DNA of 64,000 nucleotides, taken from the NCBI GenBank assembly GCA_018398585.1, contig JAGTTD010000003.1, positions 8,068,637 through 8,132,636 on the forward strand. The letters are read 5' to 3'. Both the position numbers and the translations under genes were made by a program. Numbering within the stretch: the stretch's first letter is position 1; each line of letters starts with the position of its first letter. Shown one piece after another: positions 1-11,690 of this stretch. Origin of the DNA: Simmondsia chinensis (lineage: Eukaryota > Streptophyta > Magnoliopsida > Caryophyllales > Simmondsiaceae). The notes under the pieces were generated by a model. That model saw only the letters and a list, made by a program, of their open reading frames with translations. It had not been told where the DNA came from and searched no databases.

Positions 1-598
1 TTATTATAATGAAGCGTTGCATTTTGCCTTGAGTTCTTGCATCCCAGATCTATTCCATAGCTTATTTTCAGTTTAGTATTCTACTATAAATGAGGGTATT
101 GTTTTCAAGGTTTGGCATCCAATCAATTCAAAACTAAGGGTTTTAAAAAGTGTTGATTTTTAGAAACCGAATTATAGAGAAGAATTTTATTTGAAATTTT
201 TCTTTGTATAGTTTAATATTTTGTGGAGCCCACTCTCCAGGCGTTTTACAGTCATTGTGTAGAAGGCTGCTAGGTCTCTTTTTCTCTGCTTTCTCGGGGT
301 AATTTATTATCCTTCTGGTATTTTTATTTTGGAACAATTCCTAGTACATCTTTCTTTCCTTCTCTTTTAAGTTTTCGCTTTTCTATTTATTTACAGTTGT
401 CTTATTATACTAATTATAATTCATGTAATTATTATAAATATATTAGAGTAGAGGTCCGTAGATTAAAATTAGGAATTCAAATTTGTAGATTTAAAATTAT
501 GAATTTTAAATCAAACTTTCTGTTTAAAATATAGAATTTTAAATCCTTCTACTACGTTAACTTTATTAAATTAGGAAAAAAAATTTAAATTCGTCTGA
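1..598 (+). repeat. 5' LTR of copia 1, 3' portion only
   Basis: This stretch parallels 6731-7350, sharing the phrases around 'gagttcttgc', 'gtttggcatccaat' and 'ctccaggcgttt'. It ends just before a primer-binding site. It has diverged clearly from the 3' copy, which indicates an old insertion. Confidence 0.85.
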
Positions 599-603
599 AA
601 AAT

Positions 604-615
604 TGGTATTAGAGC
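604..615 (+). promoter_or_regulatory. Primer-binding site, initiator Met-tRNA type
   Basis: TGGTATTAGAGC differs by one base from TGGTATCAGAGC, the usual complement of plant initiator Met-tRNA. It lies about 5 bp after the 5' LTR, where minus-strand synthesis would be primed. Confidence 0.8.
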
Positions 616-1757
616 CCGCCTCAGATTATATTCATAATATACATGAGTAGGTGTAATAAGATTGAAATAAATAGACCTATAATTTAATAAAATAGAGATT
701 TTATTAAGAAGGAAAGATTGCTTAAGGTAACTATTTAAATTATTTAAATCGTTAATGAATTACTAATTAATTCAGATTTGTCAATTGAATAATTTGCATT
801 CATGTTATTCATATAATGAGATTGTGCGTATTTGATCATGATTTACGTAATCAGGTAAATTGATCTAATGATATTAGATTCTATTAATTTTTTTAATTAT
901 TTATTAATCAAAAAATGATGCTGATGTTAGCACATACTATTGCTGACATCAACAGTTAGCGCTGATATCAACAATTTTTATTTTTTAAAAAAAATGGACA
1001 TGTAGACGTTAATGCTGGTTTACATAATAAAAAAATTTATTAATTAATTTAATTTTTAGAATGATATTTTAAAGTAAATTATGAGATAATCTAAGTTATA
1101 AGTTAGTACTATTTTGAATAAAAAATTAATTAATATTATTATTATTATTTTTTAATGAGATTCAAAAGGAGATTATGAAACAATCTAAATTTTAAATGCA
1201 AGTTAATTTAAAACTACTAGTTTATAAATATTAAGTGAGAGCGCGGTTCAATTGTTAAAACTTCATGGTCTCCATTATCGGTCTAGCAGTTTAGTAGATT
1301 GGCAGACCTCCCCGAGGAAGAGGTCGGTTTGCAGATTACAGGGTTAAAATTCTATTAAGATTAACCAAAGTGCAAACGCTGCTGTGGAGTATTACGTAAA
1401 TTTGTATGGAGGTTTAGGTAATGGTTTGCATTTAACTAGCGTGATACATTAGCCTCCCCGAAGAGCTCTGTTGTGTTATGTTAGAGACCAATTTAAAGTG
1501 GTAAGTTAACTATGTTTAGTAAGAGTTACAAGAAAATATATTAATTAAGAATAGTTCTCATCCAAACTAATTTTGTACGACCCTGCTGCCAGAGAGTAAG
1601 AATTGGTGTGTTTGGGCCATCATTGCATACATGATAGTATAGTTTAGTGGATACATGACTTATTGTGTATGCTAATATAAAAGAATAGATATTGCTGCAT
1701 TATACATGACTCTTATTAGACAGTTATACAAATGTTTGTATTTATAGTATTTTTAAA

Positions 1758-2095
1758 ATGGATATGGCAAGTAAACTTCCCTCGAATCTAATGCATAATG
1801 TACTCACTGGATCAAATTACTTTGCCTTAAAAAAAAGTTGGACTTGGTTATTACTAACAAAGGATCTAATGGAGAGACAAGAAAGGGCAAGATTGCTAGT
1901 GTAGCAACGAAGTCCATAAAGAAATTAGTAAAAGGAAAGTTTTTCTTAGAGTGGCAACTAGAAGAAGAACGACACTAAGTACTTAACTTCTTTTCCTGCA
2001 AAGAATTCTAAGCCATCTGGTGAAGATATATTGATATCTCACTCAATTGAGTCATGCGCAGTTGAGAGTCCACCAGGTTCTAGGTGTGTCGACTC
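1758..2095 (+). pseudogene. copia 1 gag remnant, internally deleted
   Basis: An ATG at 1758 opens a gag-like start (Met-Asp-Met-Ala-Ser). After about 25 codons the sequence jumps to the basic region before the zinc knuckle, near 1860. The matching region of copia 2 keeps several hundred more bases, so most of the capsid part is deleted here. The knuckle itself is barely recognisable at 1945-1980. Confidence 0.6.
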
Positions 2096-5000
2096 AGGTT
2101 CAACTGATCATGTCTGAAATATGTTACAGGGACTCAGGCTATCCAGGCGGCTACACATTGGGGAGTTATACCTAACAGTTGGAGACGGTACAGGGGTAGC
2201 GATCTTAGGAGTAGGAGATATTAGCTTAGTATTTATTGGTAGAGTTTTGATATTAAAGGATTGTTTATTTGTGCCTGCATTGCACATAAATTTGATTTCT
2301 TTATCTCATTTAATGTATAACTATTATTCAAATAATTTTGATTATGAACTTGTTATTACAAGAAATAAATTATTTATTTACAAAATTACAAGTATAAATG
2401 ATTTATTCATGTTATTTTCTGATCAAAACTTTGATATTTGTTTAAATAAATCTAACACAAGCTCACCTCCTCAATCTCCAAAAAAAAAAAAAAAAAACAC
2501 CCTGAAAGAGATAATGCCTACACATGGCACCAACATTTAGGTCACACTAATTCAAGTAGGATCCAAAGACTGGTTAAAAATGGACTAATAGAGACTTTGG
2601 ATTTGAAATCATTGCCAGTCTACGAATCCTGCATACAAGGAAAGATGACCAAATCTGTCTTTAAGAGTAAAGGCAACAGGGTTGGTGACTTGCTTGAGCT
2701 GTTCACACAAATGTATATGGATCAATGAATGTTTAGGCAAGAGGTGGGTATGAGTACTTCATCACATTTACTGATTGTTACTTAAGGTATGGATATGTTT
2801 ACCTAATGAGACATAAGTCAGGCTCTTTTGAAAAGTTCAAAGAGTATAAAGCTGAAGTTGAAAAGCAATTAGATAAACAAGTTAAGGCACTTCGATTGGA
2901 TCAAGATGGAGAGTATCTTTCGGGTGAGTTTTTGAATTTCTTAACTGCAAATGGGTTAAGATCTCAGCTTTCTTCTCCGAGTACACCGCAGTAGAATGGC
3001 GTTGTAGACGATGGGATAAGACATTGTTAGAGATGGTAAGGTCAATGATGAGTCATGCTACTTTACCAATCTCTTTTTGAGGTTATCCAAAAGGAACAAG
3101 GATGGTATTTTCTACAGTCATTCTTATCAAAGGTTTTTGTAAATGTAAATGCGAAATATTTAGAGGAGAATTTTGTAGTAGACTACAAAATTAAAAGTGG
3201 AGTAGTGTGAGAAGAATTTAAAAAAATGACGCTAATTCTAATCAGCTAGACACAACTAGGGACACAGTGGATTCATTAGATGCATCTACTGAAAGGGATG
3301 AGGATGTTCTAGGTACATGAGTGCCTAAATGTAGAGGAAGGATTGTCATGGCACCTGACAGGTTCATGACGGGAGCCTTAATGGTTGATTGTGACGTTGA
3401 ATATGATCCTCTCAGTTACAATGAGGCAATTAAAGATAAGGATGCTGACCAATGGATGTTAGCAATGAAATCTAAGATAGGATCTTATGTATTCTAATCA
3501 GGACTGGGATCTTGTAGAGGCGTCTATTGGCATTAAGCCCGTTAGATGCAAATGGGTCTACAAGAGGAAAAGAAGAGTGGATGAGAAGGTCAAGACCTCC
3601 AAGGCAAGGCTGGATGCTAAAGTTTTTACCCAAAAGGAAGGAAATGATTATGATGAGACCTTCTTATCAGTAGCCATGCTAAAATCAGTAAGGATAGGGG
3701 TGCCCATCGGTCCAAGACCGAACCAAGCCGGATTGGACTGAACCGAACTGAAGACCGAAGTACTTCAAATCATGAGACTGAGGACCAGACAGATTAAAAC
3801 CTCGGTCACTAGTCTTGGACCAGATTGGAGCGATTTGGACCAATTTTAATCTAAATTATAAGAAGAAAAACGTTTCCATACGAAAGTTAAAAATTATAAA
3901 ATAATGATAATAGTACAATTTACACATATATATAATTTATGGTTAGTTATATATTAAATAGTAAAAATAAATATTTAATTTTCTAAGATTTAATATTTTT
4001 AGATACATACATTATATATTAATTATACATTAAAATTATTTACCCAAAATATTTAATGCGTAATTGATGTTGATCAGTCTTCGGTCCAATCTTCAGGTTT
4101 TTCGGTCTTGGACCGGAACGGATCAGATCGAAGACCAATTAAGCCCATATACTAAGACCGAAGACCGAACCAATATATGGTATGTCCGGTCCGGTCCTTG
4201 ATCGAAATGGTCGGTCAGGTCCGGTCCGGTCTAGTCCACCAATCCGGACTGATATTTGTTCACCCCTGCATAAGGATACTCCCATCTATTGTAGCCTATT
4301 ATGAGATTTGGCATACGGAAGTCAAAACAGGTTTTTTAAATGGTTGCCTTGAAGAAGACATCTATATGGTGCAACCAGACAATTTCATTAGCAAAAATCA
4401 GTAATATATAGTACACAAACTAAAGAAGTCCATATATGGACTGAAGCTAACATCATGCTCATGGAATATTAGATTCAATGAAGAGATTAAGACTTATGGT
4501 TTTGAGCAATTGGTGGATGAGTCATGCGTGTACAGACGAAATCAAGACAAAGTAGTGACTTTCTTAATATTGTATGTCGATAATATACTACTCATTGGGA
4601 ATGATGTAGGGGTGTGTTAGCTGTAAAGATTTGGTTGTCAAGTCAGTTCGATATGAAGGACTTAGGAGACGCCAGGTTTATTCTAGGGATCGAGCTTTTG
4701 CGAGATCGTAAGAGTAGGATGTTGAGTCTTTCTCAAGCCACTTATATTGACATGATGTTGTCAAGGTATCGCATGGAGGACTTTAAGAAAGGGCTTTTAC
4801 TTTTCAGGCATGGAGTTTCTCTTTCTTTAGAGCAGTATCCTAAGACACTTCAAGAGGAGGAGGAGATGACGAATGTTCCGTATGCTTCAGCTGTAGGAAG
4901 CCTCATGTATGTCATGCTGTGCACAAGACCAGATATTTGCTATGTTGTTGGTATAGTAAGCAGATATCAGCCTAACCCGGGTCCAATGCACTATTTGGAA

Positions 5001-5340
5001 GTGAAGCGTATTCCCAAATAGTTGAGAAGAACTAGAGATTATATGTTGATCATTCAAAGTGACGAGCTGGTTCCAGTTGGCTATACTAATTCAGACTTCA
5101 GTCAGATAGAGATGCTAGACGTTTGACATCTGGGCATGTCTTGACCCTTGGAGGAGGAGCCATTAGTGGAAGGAGTGTCAAGTAGTCTTGTATTACTGAC
5201 CCCACCATGGAGGCTAAGTACGTTGTAGCTTCAGAAGCTGCAAAGTGGGCTTGTTGGTTCAGATAGAACAATTGACTTAGTAGACCTTTGGATCAAACAT
5301 AGAAGAGATGGGTATAAAGTTTGTAATAAATTAGATTGAG
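2090..5340 (+). pseudogene. copia 1 pol pseudogene (PR-IN-RT-RNase H)
   Basis: Protease: the DSG active site lies near 2092 and is followed by a stop. The PR/IN linker is open at 2121-2540. An integrase core fragment at 2806-2994 keeps the Asp of the 'DGEY' motif and ends at a TAG where copia proteins usually read PQQNG. RT starts at 3487 (WDLVEAS, KARLDAK), is split by a MITE at 3697-4270, and resumes with VKTGFLNG (usually VKTAFLNG). The catalytic motif reads YVDN near 4575, so the second Asp is lost. RT and RNase H continue at 4614-5021 (DLGDARFILGIE, LMYVMLCTRPDI) and degrade to about 5265. At least six frame breaks are visible. Confidence 0.88.
3697..4270. mobile_element. hAT-type MITE inside copia 1 RT
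   Basis: The 574-bp insert starts GGGGTGCCC and ends CACCCCTGCA. It is flanked by perfect 8-bp direct repeats TAAGGATA (3689-3696 and 4271-4278), the duplication length of hAT elements. Removing it and one repeat rejoins the RT reading frame across the junction. The ends are rich in GGTCCGGTCC and GACCGAAGACCGAAC subterminal repeats and the centre is AT-rich with no ORF. Alternatively the end could be TAGGGGTG starting at 3695, with a less perfect duplication. Confidence 0.85.
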
Positions 5341-5354
5341 GACAAGTGGGAGAT
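5341..5354 (+). promoter_or_regulatory. Polypurine tract of copia 1
   Basis: The purine-rich GACAAGTGGGAGAT lies directly before the 3' LTR start (TGTTGGGAATAG at 5355). It is the expected primer for plus-strand synthesis. Confidence 0.8.
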
Positions 5355-7350
5355 TGTTGGGAATAGTGTCCTGAAAATTCTAATTTCACCCTCTAAATGT
5401 TATTTTATTAAAGAATAAAATTGAAGTTCCAGTTATTTCCTTGTTAAATTTGTGTAAGCGAGCATTTATACTGCATGTGATTTTCTTTTTGGTATGGGTG
5501 TATCCTCATACTACAATTTACATGTTTATTCTAAGTAGTTTATGAGATTAATTCACATATAGACTTGGAACAAATTGTATGAATTGTTATTTGAAAAAAC
5601 TCGCAGTCAAAGACAATTTTGGACCACTTGTATTCTAAGACTATTACGTGACATTTTAGATGATTATCTTCGTCATGTGAATGGTGATCTAAAAGTGTTA
5701 TATTGGTGTGTTTAATAAGATTGACACACCGAGTTGGAATATTTGAGTTGCTTGTTTCTAGACTACTATTAAAGATGAGTTATTCATGTTGCATTGTTTG
5801 AACGACGACTCTAAATATTAAGAGTATTTTGGACTTATGCATGGAATATTAGTTGCTTTGGTGTACCATAAGTAAGGTCTAAAAAATGACTAAATTCCCA
5901 CGTATATTGGGTAGTGGCGTGAAGTGTGATAAGGATCAGGTATTCAATACGGCATCTACCGTCTCTTATGAGATGCAAATGTCCCTTTAGTTGATTCACA
6001 AGTATTTGAATAGTTTGAAAACTTTGGCCAAAGTGTTCCAGGTGTTTGACATTTAGAATTTATACTATGAATATGTTCATGTATAAATAAATTATTTAGT
6101 AAAAGGCAAGTCGATAACTAATGGAGAAGCTGTGAGAAGAATAATGGTAATAGTTATATTTATTTTTTGTCATGAACACCTAGTGGAGGGGTTGTTGTCA
6201 TCAATACAGTCTATTTGGGAGTTATCGAACAAGTAGTTTAAGTCTAGAGTGAAGTGAGATTTATTTAGTATAATTAAGTCTTATTAAATGTTAATTAAAT
6301 TTTATTATGAGATGGTATTAATTTAACCTATTTGGAGTTAGATTAAAATTGTCTTGAGGTCTCTACACAAGACTCTGTATTTATTGCCGTCAAAAAAATA
6401 TTAAAGAATTTATGAGATGAATTATTTATTCATGATATAAGCAAATTTAAATTTGCCACGCTTCATTCATAAGATGAATAAAAATTAAAAATTATAAAAC
6501 AAAATAATTTTTTAAAAATTAAAAATTTATAAGATGAATTTTTAAATGTGGGAAATGAAAAATTGCGCAGGGGTCTATACGTGTATAAAAGAACAGACCA
6601 AGCACGCTGGCTGGTAAACTGTGGCCATCCGCGTGCACATGCACTAGCCAATCAAGGCCCGCCACATGGCACGCAGAGTATGTCTAAAGAGGTGGTCTAA
6701 CCTGCAATTAAACGCGTCATTTTGGCTTGTCATTAAAATGAAATGCTACGTTTTGCTTTGAGTTCTTGCTTCCCACGCCAATTTCTTGGCGTATTTTCTC
6801 TTCGATATTCTACTATAAATAAGGTATTGCTTTCAAGGTTTGGCATCCAATTAATTCAAAATTAAAGGTTTTAAAAAGTGTTGACTTTCACGAACCTAAT
6901 TAGAGAGAGAATTTTCCATTGAAAATTTACTTTCTACAGTTTAATATTTTTTGAAGTCCACTCTCCAGGCGTTTTGAGGTCATTACGTAGAAGGCCGTTT
7001 TGAGGTCATTACGTAGAAGGCCGCTGGGTCTCGTTTTTTCAGCTTTCTTGAAGTAATTTATTATCCTTCAGGTATTTTTATTTTGGAGCAATTCCAAGAA
7101 TGTCTTTCTTTTCTTCTCTTTTAAGTTTTTCACTTTTCTATTTACTTACAGTTGTCTTATCATGCTAGTTATAATTCATGTAATTATTATAAATGTATTA
7201 GAGTAAAGGCCTATAGATTTAAATTAGAAATTTAAATCTGTAGATTTAAACTTAGGTTAAATCAAACTTTAGATTTTAAATTAAGAATTTTAAACCCTTC
7301 TGTTGCGTTAACTTTACTACACTAGAAAAATTTTTTAAATTTGCCCCTGC
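5355..7350 (+). repeat. 3' LTR of copia 1 (~2.0 kb)
   Basis: It starts TGTTGGG after the polypurine tract and ends near 'ctgca' at 7350, by comparison with 1-598. A TATA box TATAAATA at 6814-6821 is the likely promoter. A 28-bp stretch around 6967-7022 (gttttgaggtcattacgtagaaggcc) is duplicated in tandem. At about 2 kb the LTR is long for a copia element. Confidence 0.82.
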
Positions 7351-7440
7351 AAAAGTTGAACTGCTGAGAGAGAAGATCAAACGGGCAGATGAAGATGAAA
7401 AGGTTTAGAGGGAGAAAGAATATGTCAGACGCATGCACTT
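7351..7440 (+). other. Coding-like fragment followed by a splice-donor-like GT
   Basis: Just outside the LTR is a stretch that reads as a charged, helix-like peptide (LLREKIKRADEDEK, then a stop, then REKEYVRRMHLFCK) and ends TTTGCAAG/GTTAG, like an exon end. I do not recognise the gene. It may be a piece of a host gene or of another repeat that copia 1 landed in. Confidence 0.25.
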
Positions 7441-7735
7441 ATTTTGCAAGGTTAGATTTTTTTTCTTGGTCAAAGTTGGTTTGGCCTAGAAAGACCAAAA
7501 AATTAAATCTAGGATTTTTTTTCTAGTTGAATTTTCTGTCAGAAATTCGGTTTTATTTTTCTTCGGGTCCTGTAGTTAACGAGTTTAAGTTGAGTAGCTA
7601 TTGAAGCGGAAAATTTGGACCAGGTTAGAAAATATAATCAGAGCTGCGTATGTTGATTGTGTGTGAGGGGAAAGCATGGAGGATTACTGTAGAAATATTG
7701 TTTGTGATCCTTATCAGTCTCTAAATGGGAGATTA

Positions 7736-8068
7736 TTAAGGTTAGAGATTGACGGTATTCTAAATCACTAATTCGAGACTGAATTTATTGGTGTCCAATA
7801 ATGAGACTTCTTGTGCCATGGTTTAGGCATGGGGTTGAAAGTAAGGGACTAAAGATGTAGTCCAAATAGTGTGAGATAGAAAGTGAGTATAATACTCTGT
7901 TGTAATACCACTGTTCATACACTAAAAATTATGTTACTCCCCCTTCGTAGATGTAGGCTTCGGCTGAGCCACATAAATTTCGGTGTCTCAATATTTTCCC
8001 CAATTCCTTTTATTATGTTTGCTATTTCGGTTTATGGTTCGGTAATTCATGGGTAGTCCTAACAATTA
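7736..8068 (+). repeat. Short copia LTR-like remnant
   Basis: The purine-rich 'aaatgggagatt' (7724-7735) resembles a polypurine tract. After it come about 330 bp ending in features common near copia LTR ends (gtagatgtaggctt, then gccacataaattt). At about 8070 a degenerate primer-site-like 'taatatcggagag' follows. It could be the 5' LTR of copia 2 or an unrelated solo LTR; its sequence does not match the 3' LTR-like region at 10190-11690. Confidence 0.45.
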
Positions 8069-9028
8069 ATATCGGAGAGGGTATTAGTTTTATTGAAATT
8101 TCTAATAATGTATTCATCAATGTTTGCTTAGTTTTTTATTTATGGTTATGAAAATACGATTTTCATGACGGGTTAAATTCGTCTTGTGCTTATTTAATTG
8201 GATTAGATAAAATTAATTGATATAATAAGATTAGTCGATTAAAACGAGAAAATTTTATTTTAAATAAAAAAAAATAAAATTGTTAGACCTGCTGATGTCA
8301 AAAATTAAGAAAAAGTTTTTTTTATTAATTTATTTTAGAATGTAATTCTAAAAGGGGTTTTGATGACATAACCGCTCGTAGTGAATAATTTCATTTTTCC
8401 TTATAGGAATGGGATGGTAATTTAAAATTTTCTTTTCATACTATTTTTATTAGGGTATGAAATAACTTAAGGTAAATAAAATCCACTAATTTGTTTTAAA
8501 AATCAAGTGGGTGCGAGGTTCAAAGGTTGAAAACTCACGGTCTCCATCACTAGTCTAACAGTATAGTGGATTTGCATTATTCCTCGATAAGGATATTAAT
8601 CTGCGGAATACAGTGTTAGACTTCTGTTATGATGAATTGAAGTCCAGGCAATCAAGTACGGCATGCAGTATATCGAGACCTTATATGGATGTTTAGGTAA
8701 GGGTTTACACTTGACTAAAATATTACATTAGCATCCCTGTGGAACTCTGTTGTATTATATTAGATAATAAGGACAAAATGGAGAATTATTAAAATTTGGT
8801 AAAAAGTTTACAAGAAATATAGTAATAGAAAAATGTTCTCAACCAAGCTAAGTTTGTTGCGGCCTTGCTAACGGGGAGTAATGAGTGGGTAGTTTGGATC
8901 ATCATTGCTTTTGTTTTAATACTGCATTGTGGATATTTAATTAATTATAATTGCTAAATTTTGAAAGAAATAATGTCTTAGATAGATGCATGACTCATAT
9001 GGTTTATTTACATATTTTCAGTATAATC

Positions 9029-9735
9029 ATGACAACTGCAGGTACATTACATTCCATATTAAAGGATAGCCTCATTACTGGCCGGATTACCCAAATTGGA
9101 AAATGAACCTAGACATTGTGCTAATCCACGAGGGACATAAATTTGTGTTAACTGAACCCTGTCCTCCTGTGCCTGATGCTTGAGATAAAGACAGAAGTAG
9201 AAATTAAAGAACATCTTAAGAAGATGTTCGATGGGAAACATAGAGCAACACGACAAGTGCTTATGAGAAAGCTCATATTTATGAAAATGCCTGAAGGAAG
9301 TCCAGTTCAAGAACATATTTTAAAAATAATGGCTTATCTAAACAAACTAGAACTCCTTGGTGCTCAATCTCGGCAAGACATGACACTTGGCTCCTTGGCA
9401 AAGTCCTTCACTTAGTTTAGGTTGAACTATGTTATGAATAATAAAGATTATTCATTGCCTGAAGTGATGAAGTAAGTTGCGAGTAGCTAAGGAGGTGCTG
9501 AAGGCTAAGAGAACTATCCTCTTAACCCAGGCGCCCTGGACAGAGACTATGAAACCATCCAAAAGAAAGTCCGAAAAGAAGAAGAACAAGGGCAAAGCTG
9601 CTAATGTAGCAGCTAAGTCAATGAAAAAGAAGTCATCAGTAGGAGGAAAATGTTTCTTCTATGGGAAGGATGGCCACTAGAAGAGGAACTGCTCTAAATA
9701 CTTAGCAAGTCTTCCTACTAAGACAAAGAAGCCAT
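9029..9735 (+). pseudogene. copia 2 gag pseudogene
   Basis: Gag starts at ATG 9029 and shifts frame several times. The frame at 9176-9415 carries the capsid-type stretch (EVEIKEHLKKMFDGK, HILKIMAYLNKLELLG) typical of copia gag (UBN2-type), followed by LNYVMNNKDYSLPE in another frame. The basic region and a CCHC knuckle are at 9640-9700; the knuckle reads CFFYGKDGH then a stop where copia proteins have Trp, then KRNC. Confidence 0.8.
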
Positions 9736-9746
9736 CAAGACAGGGC

Positions 9747-10133
9747 ATGGAGATATCTTATCTGACTGAGCCACGTGTATTTGAGAGTCCACCAGGATCT
9801 TGGTGTGTGGACTCAAGTTCAACTGACCGTGTCTGTAATATGTTGCAGGGACTCAGGCTAACCAAGAAGCTGCATGACGGAGAGTTGCACCTGACCGTAT
9901 TAGACAGGAGGCGGCTTTCAGTCTTAGGAGTGGGAGATATTAGCTTAGTATTTAGAAGTAGAGTTTTAATTTTAAAAAATTGTCTTTATGTACCTGCATT
10001 AAGCAGGAATTTGATTTTTGTGTCACAATTAGTCGATGAAGGATATTATATTACTTTTGGAATTGATTTTGTCATTCGGAAAAATAAAATGTTTATTTGC
10101 AAAAGTACTATTGTTGATGGTTTGTTTATTTAG
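9747..10133 (+). pseudogene. copia 2 protease region
   Basis: An open stretch of 128 codons contains WCVDSSSTDRVCN, equivalent to the copia protease motif, but the catalytic D-S-G reads D-S-S. It then runs collinear with 2121-2400 of copia 1 (LGVGDISLVF, RVLILKNCLYVPAL). The ORF ends at 10133 and no integrase follows. Confidence 0.8.
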
Positions 10134-10189
10134 ATAGGATGGAAATGCATTGTATGGCAAATTGGGTCTAGGAGTTGGTGCCCGAGGAA

Positions 10190-11690
10190 ACCTTATTTAT
10201 GTAAATATTTTTATTAGTGAATAAAATTTGTTTATGATTATCATCTATTTATTTACGACTCTTTATGAATGTGATGTTGTTCTCTTTCAAAGCAAGCACC
10301 ATGAGATGGACGAAGTCCTTAAACCACATTTAGGATATTTGTTTGTAGTGGATAATGAGATTATTCCATAGATTGATTAAATAAAGGATAAGAATGGTAA
10401 TAAATAATTAGTTCGTAGTCAGTGATAAGTTTGGGCTAGTTATCTACTAAGATTATAAAATGACATTTAGGTAACTTGTCTTGGTTATATGGATAGTGAT
10501 CCAAGAATTGTGTTGGTGTATTACAGGGAGATTGTTATATTGAACATGATCACATGATTTGCTCGTTTCTGTATTACTGTCAGAAGTGGACGACTCATAT
10601 GTTTTGTTTATACAATGACTCTTAATCCTGGGAAATAGTATGGACTCGTGCATAGAATGTTAATTGCTTTGATGCGCTAAAAGAATGAGGTTATTAATTC
10701 TAACCAGGATGTTATGTTTGTTGGACAATTGCATGAAGTGGCAGGAACGGATGTTTTTACTAGGAATCTACCACGTGAAATGTCCCCTTAGTTGATTCGC
10801 AAGTATTCCAATTTATTCTAGACACTTTAGCTGAAGCATTCCTTATGGTGGACATTTGGAATTAGTACAGAAGTATTTTTTTTTTTTTTTTTATATTAGT
10901 GAATTATTAGAGAATGGTGAGTTGGTAACTAAGAAGGAAAAGTGAGAAAGAATGACAATGGTAATTTAAGTTATTTTTTGCGCGGACATTTATTAGAGAG
11001 GTCAATTGTAAGTAAATTATTAAAGAAAATTTTACGAGTAAATATATTTATTTATAGAGTACAGTAAAACTTATTTAGTGAAATTAAGTTTTACTAAATG
11101 ATAATCAAATATTATCATGATAGGGTAATTAGATTTGACCCATTTGAGGCTAGAAGTAAATTGTCTCTCAGGTCCCTGCACAAAACTCTAAATTAAGCAC
11201 CTACAAAAATCAAGAGAATTCATGAGATAAATTATTTTATTCAAGGAGTTGCATAAAATTATTTTTAATTAAATCCAAAAATTCATGGGATGAATTTTAC
11301 AAGAAAAATAAAAAGGGCAAAAGCAGTTTAAAAGGCGCGAACTAATCAGCACACGACACATGTCGCGGGGACGATCCGCATCCCCTCTCTCGGGCCAATG
11401 AGTGCGCGGCACGGGATAGCCACACTTAGCGGTTCAGGCCTAAAGGAGCGGACCAATGGCAGGGTGCTATGGGGCGCCCTGCCTAAGGTTTAATTGAGCT
11501 ATGCACGGATTAGTGTATTTTTAAGGTATTTTGTGTTAATTAAAATATAATTTTACCTTTTATTTAATATTTCTAATAAAATTAGTCATATTTTGAGACT
11601 TTATAAATAGGGGTTCCTGGCTCATTCGGATTTAATTTATCACTCGATTTTCACTCAATTATTAGATACTCATAATATTTATAATGACCG
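10190..11690 (+). repeat. LTR-like region of copia 2
   Basis: It parallels the copia 1 LTR from about 5590 onward in order and wording (gacattt..ggtaactt, tgctcgtttct, catggaat/catagaat, cccttagttgattc, ttattttttgcgc). A TATA-like TTTATAAATAGGGG lies at about 11601-11614. The right boundary is unclear because the sequence diverges after about 11690. Confidence 0.6.

Larger units (their letters stand above)
1..7350 (+). mobile_element. Ty1/copia retrotransposon 1 (5' end cut by window)
   Basis: Bases 1-598 match 6731-7350 and mark the end of the 5' LTR and the end of the 3' LTR. Between them lie a primer-binding site (604), a leader of about 1.1 kb, a shortened gag, then protease, integrase, reverse transcriptase and RNase H fragments in copia order, a polypurine tract and the 3' LTR. 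The order protease-integrase-RT-RNase H is diagnostic of Ty1/copia. Many stops and frameshifts make it non-autonomous. A hAT-type MITE sits in the RT. The true 5' end is outside the window, so the left target duplication cannot be checked. Confidence 0.9.
8070..11690 (+). mobile_element. Ty1/copia retrotransposon 2, heavily degraded
   Basis: The leader at 8500-8760 is collinear with 1235-1470 of copia 1 (tgcgaggttcaa, cggtctccatcac, gtttaggtaagggtt). Gag and protease follow, then the sequence jumps to LTR-like DNA near 10190, so integrase, RT and RNase H are all missing. It belongs to the same family as copia 1 but keeps the gag part that copia 1 lost. Confidence 0.75.
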
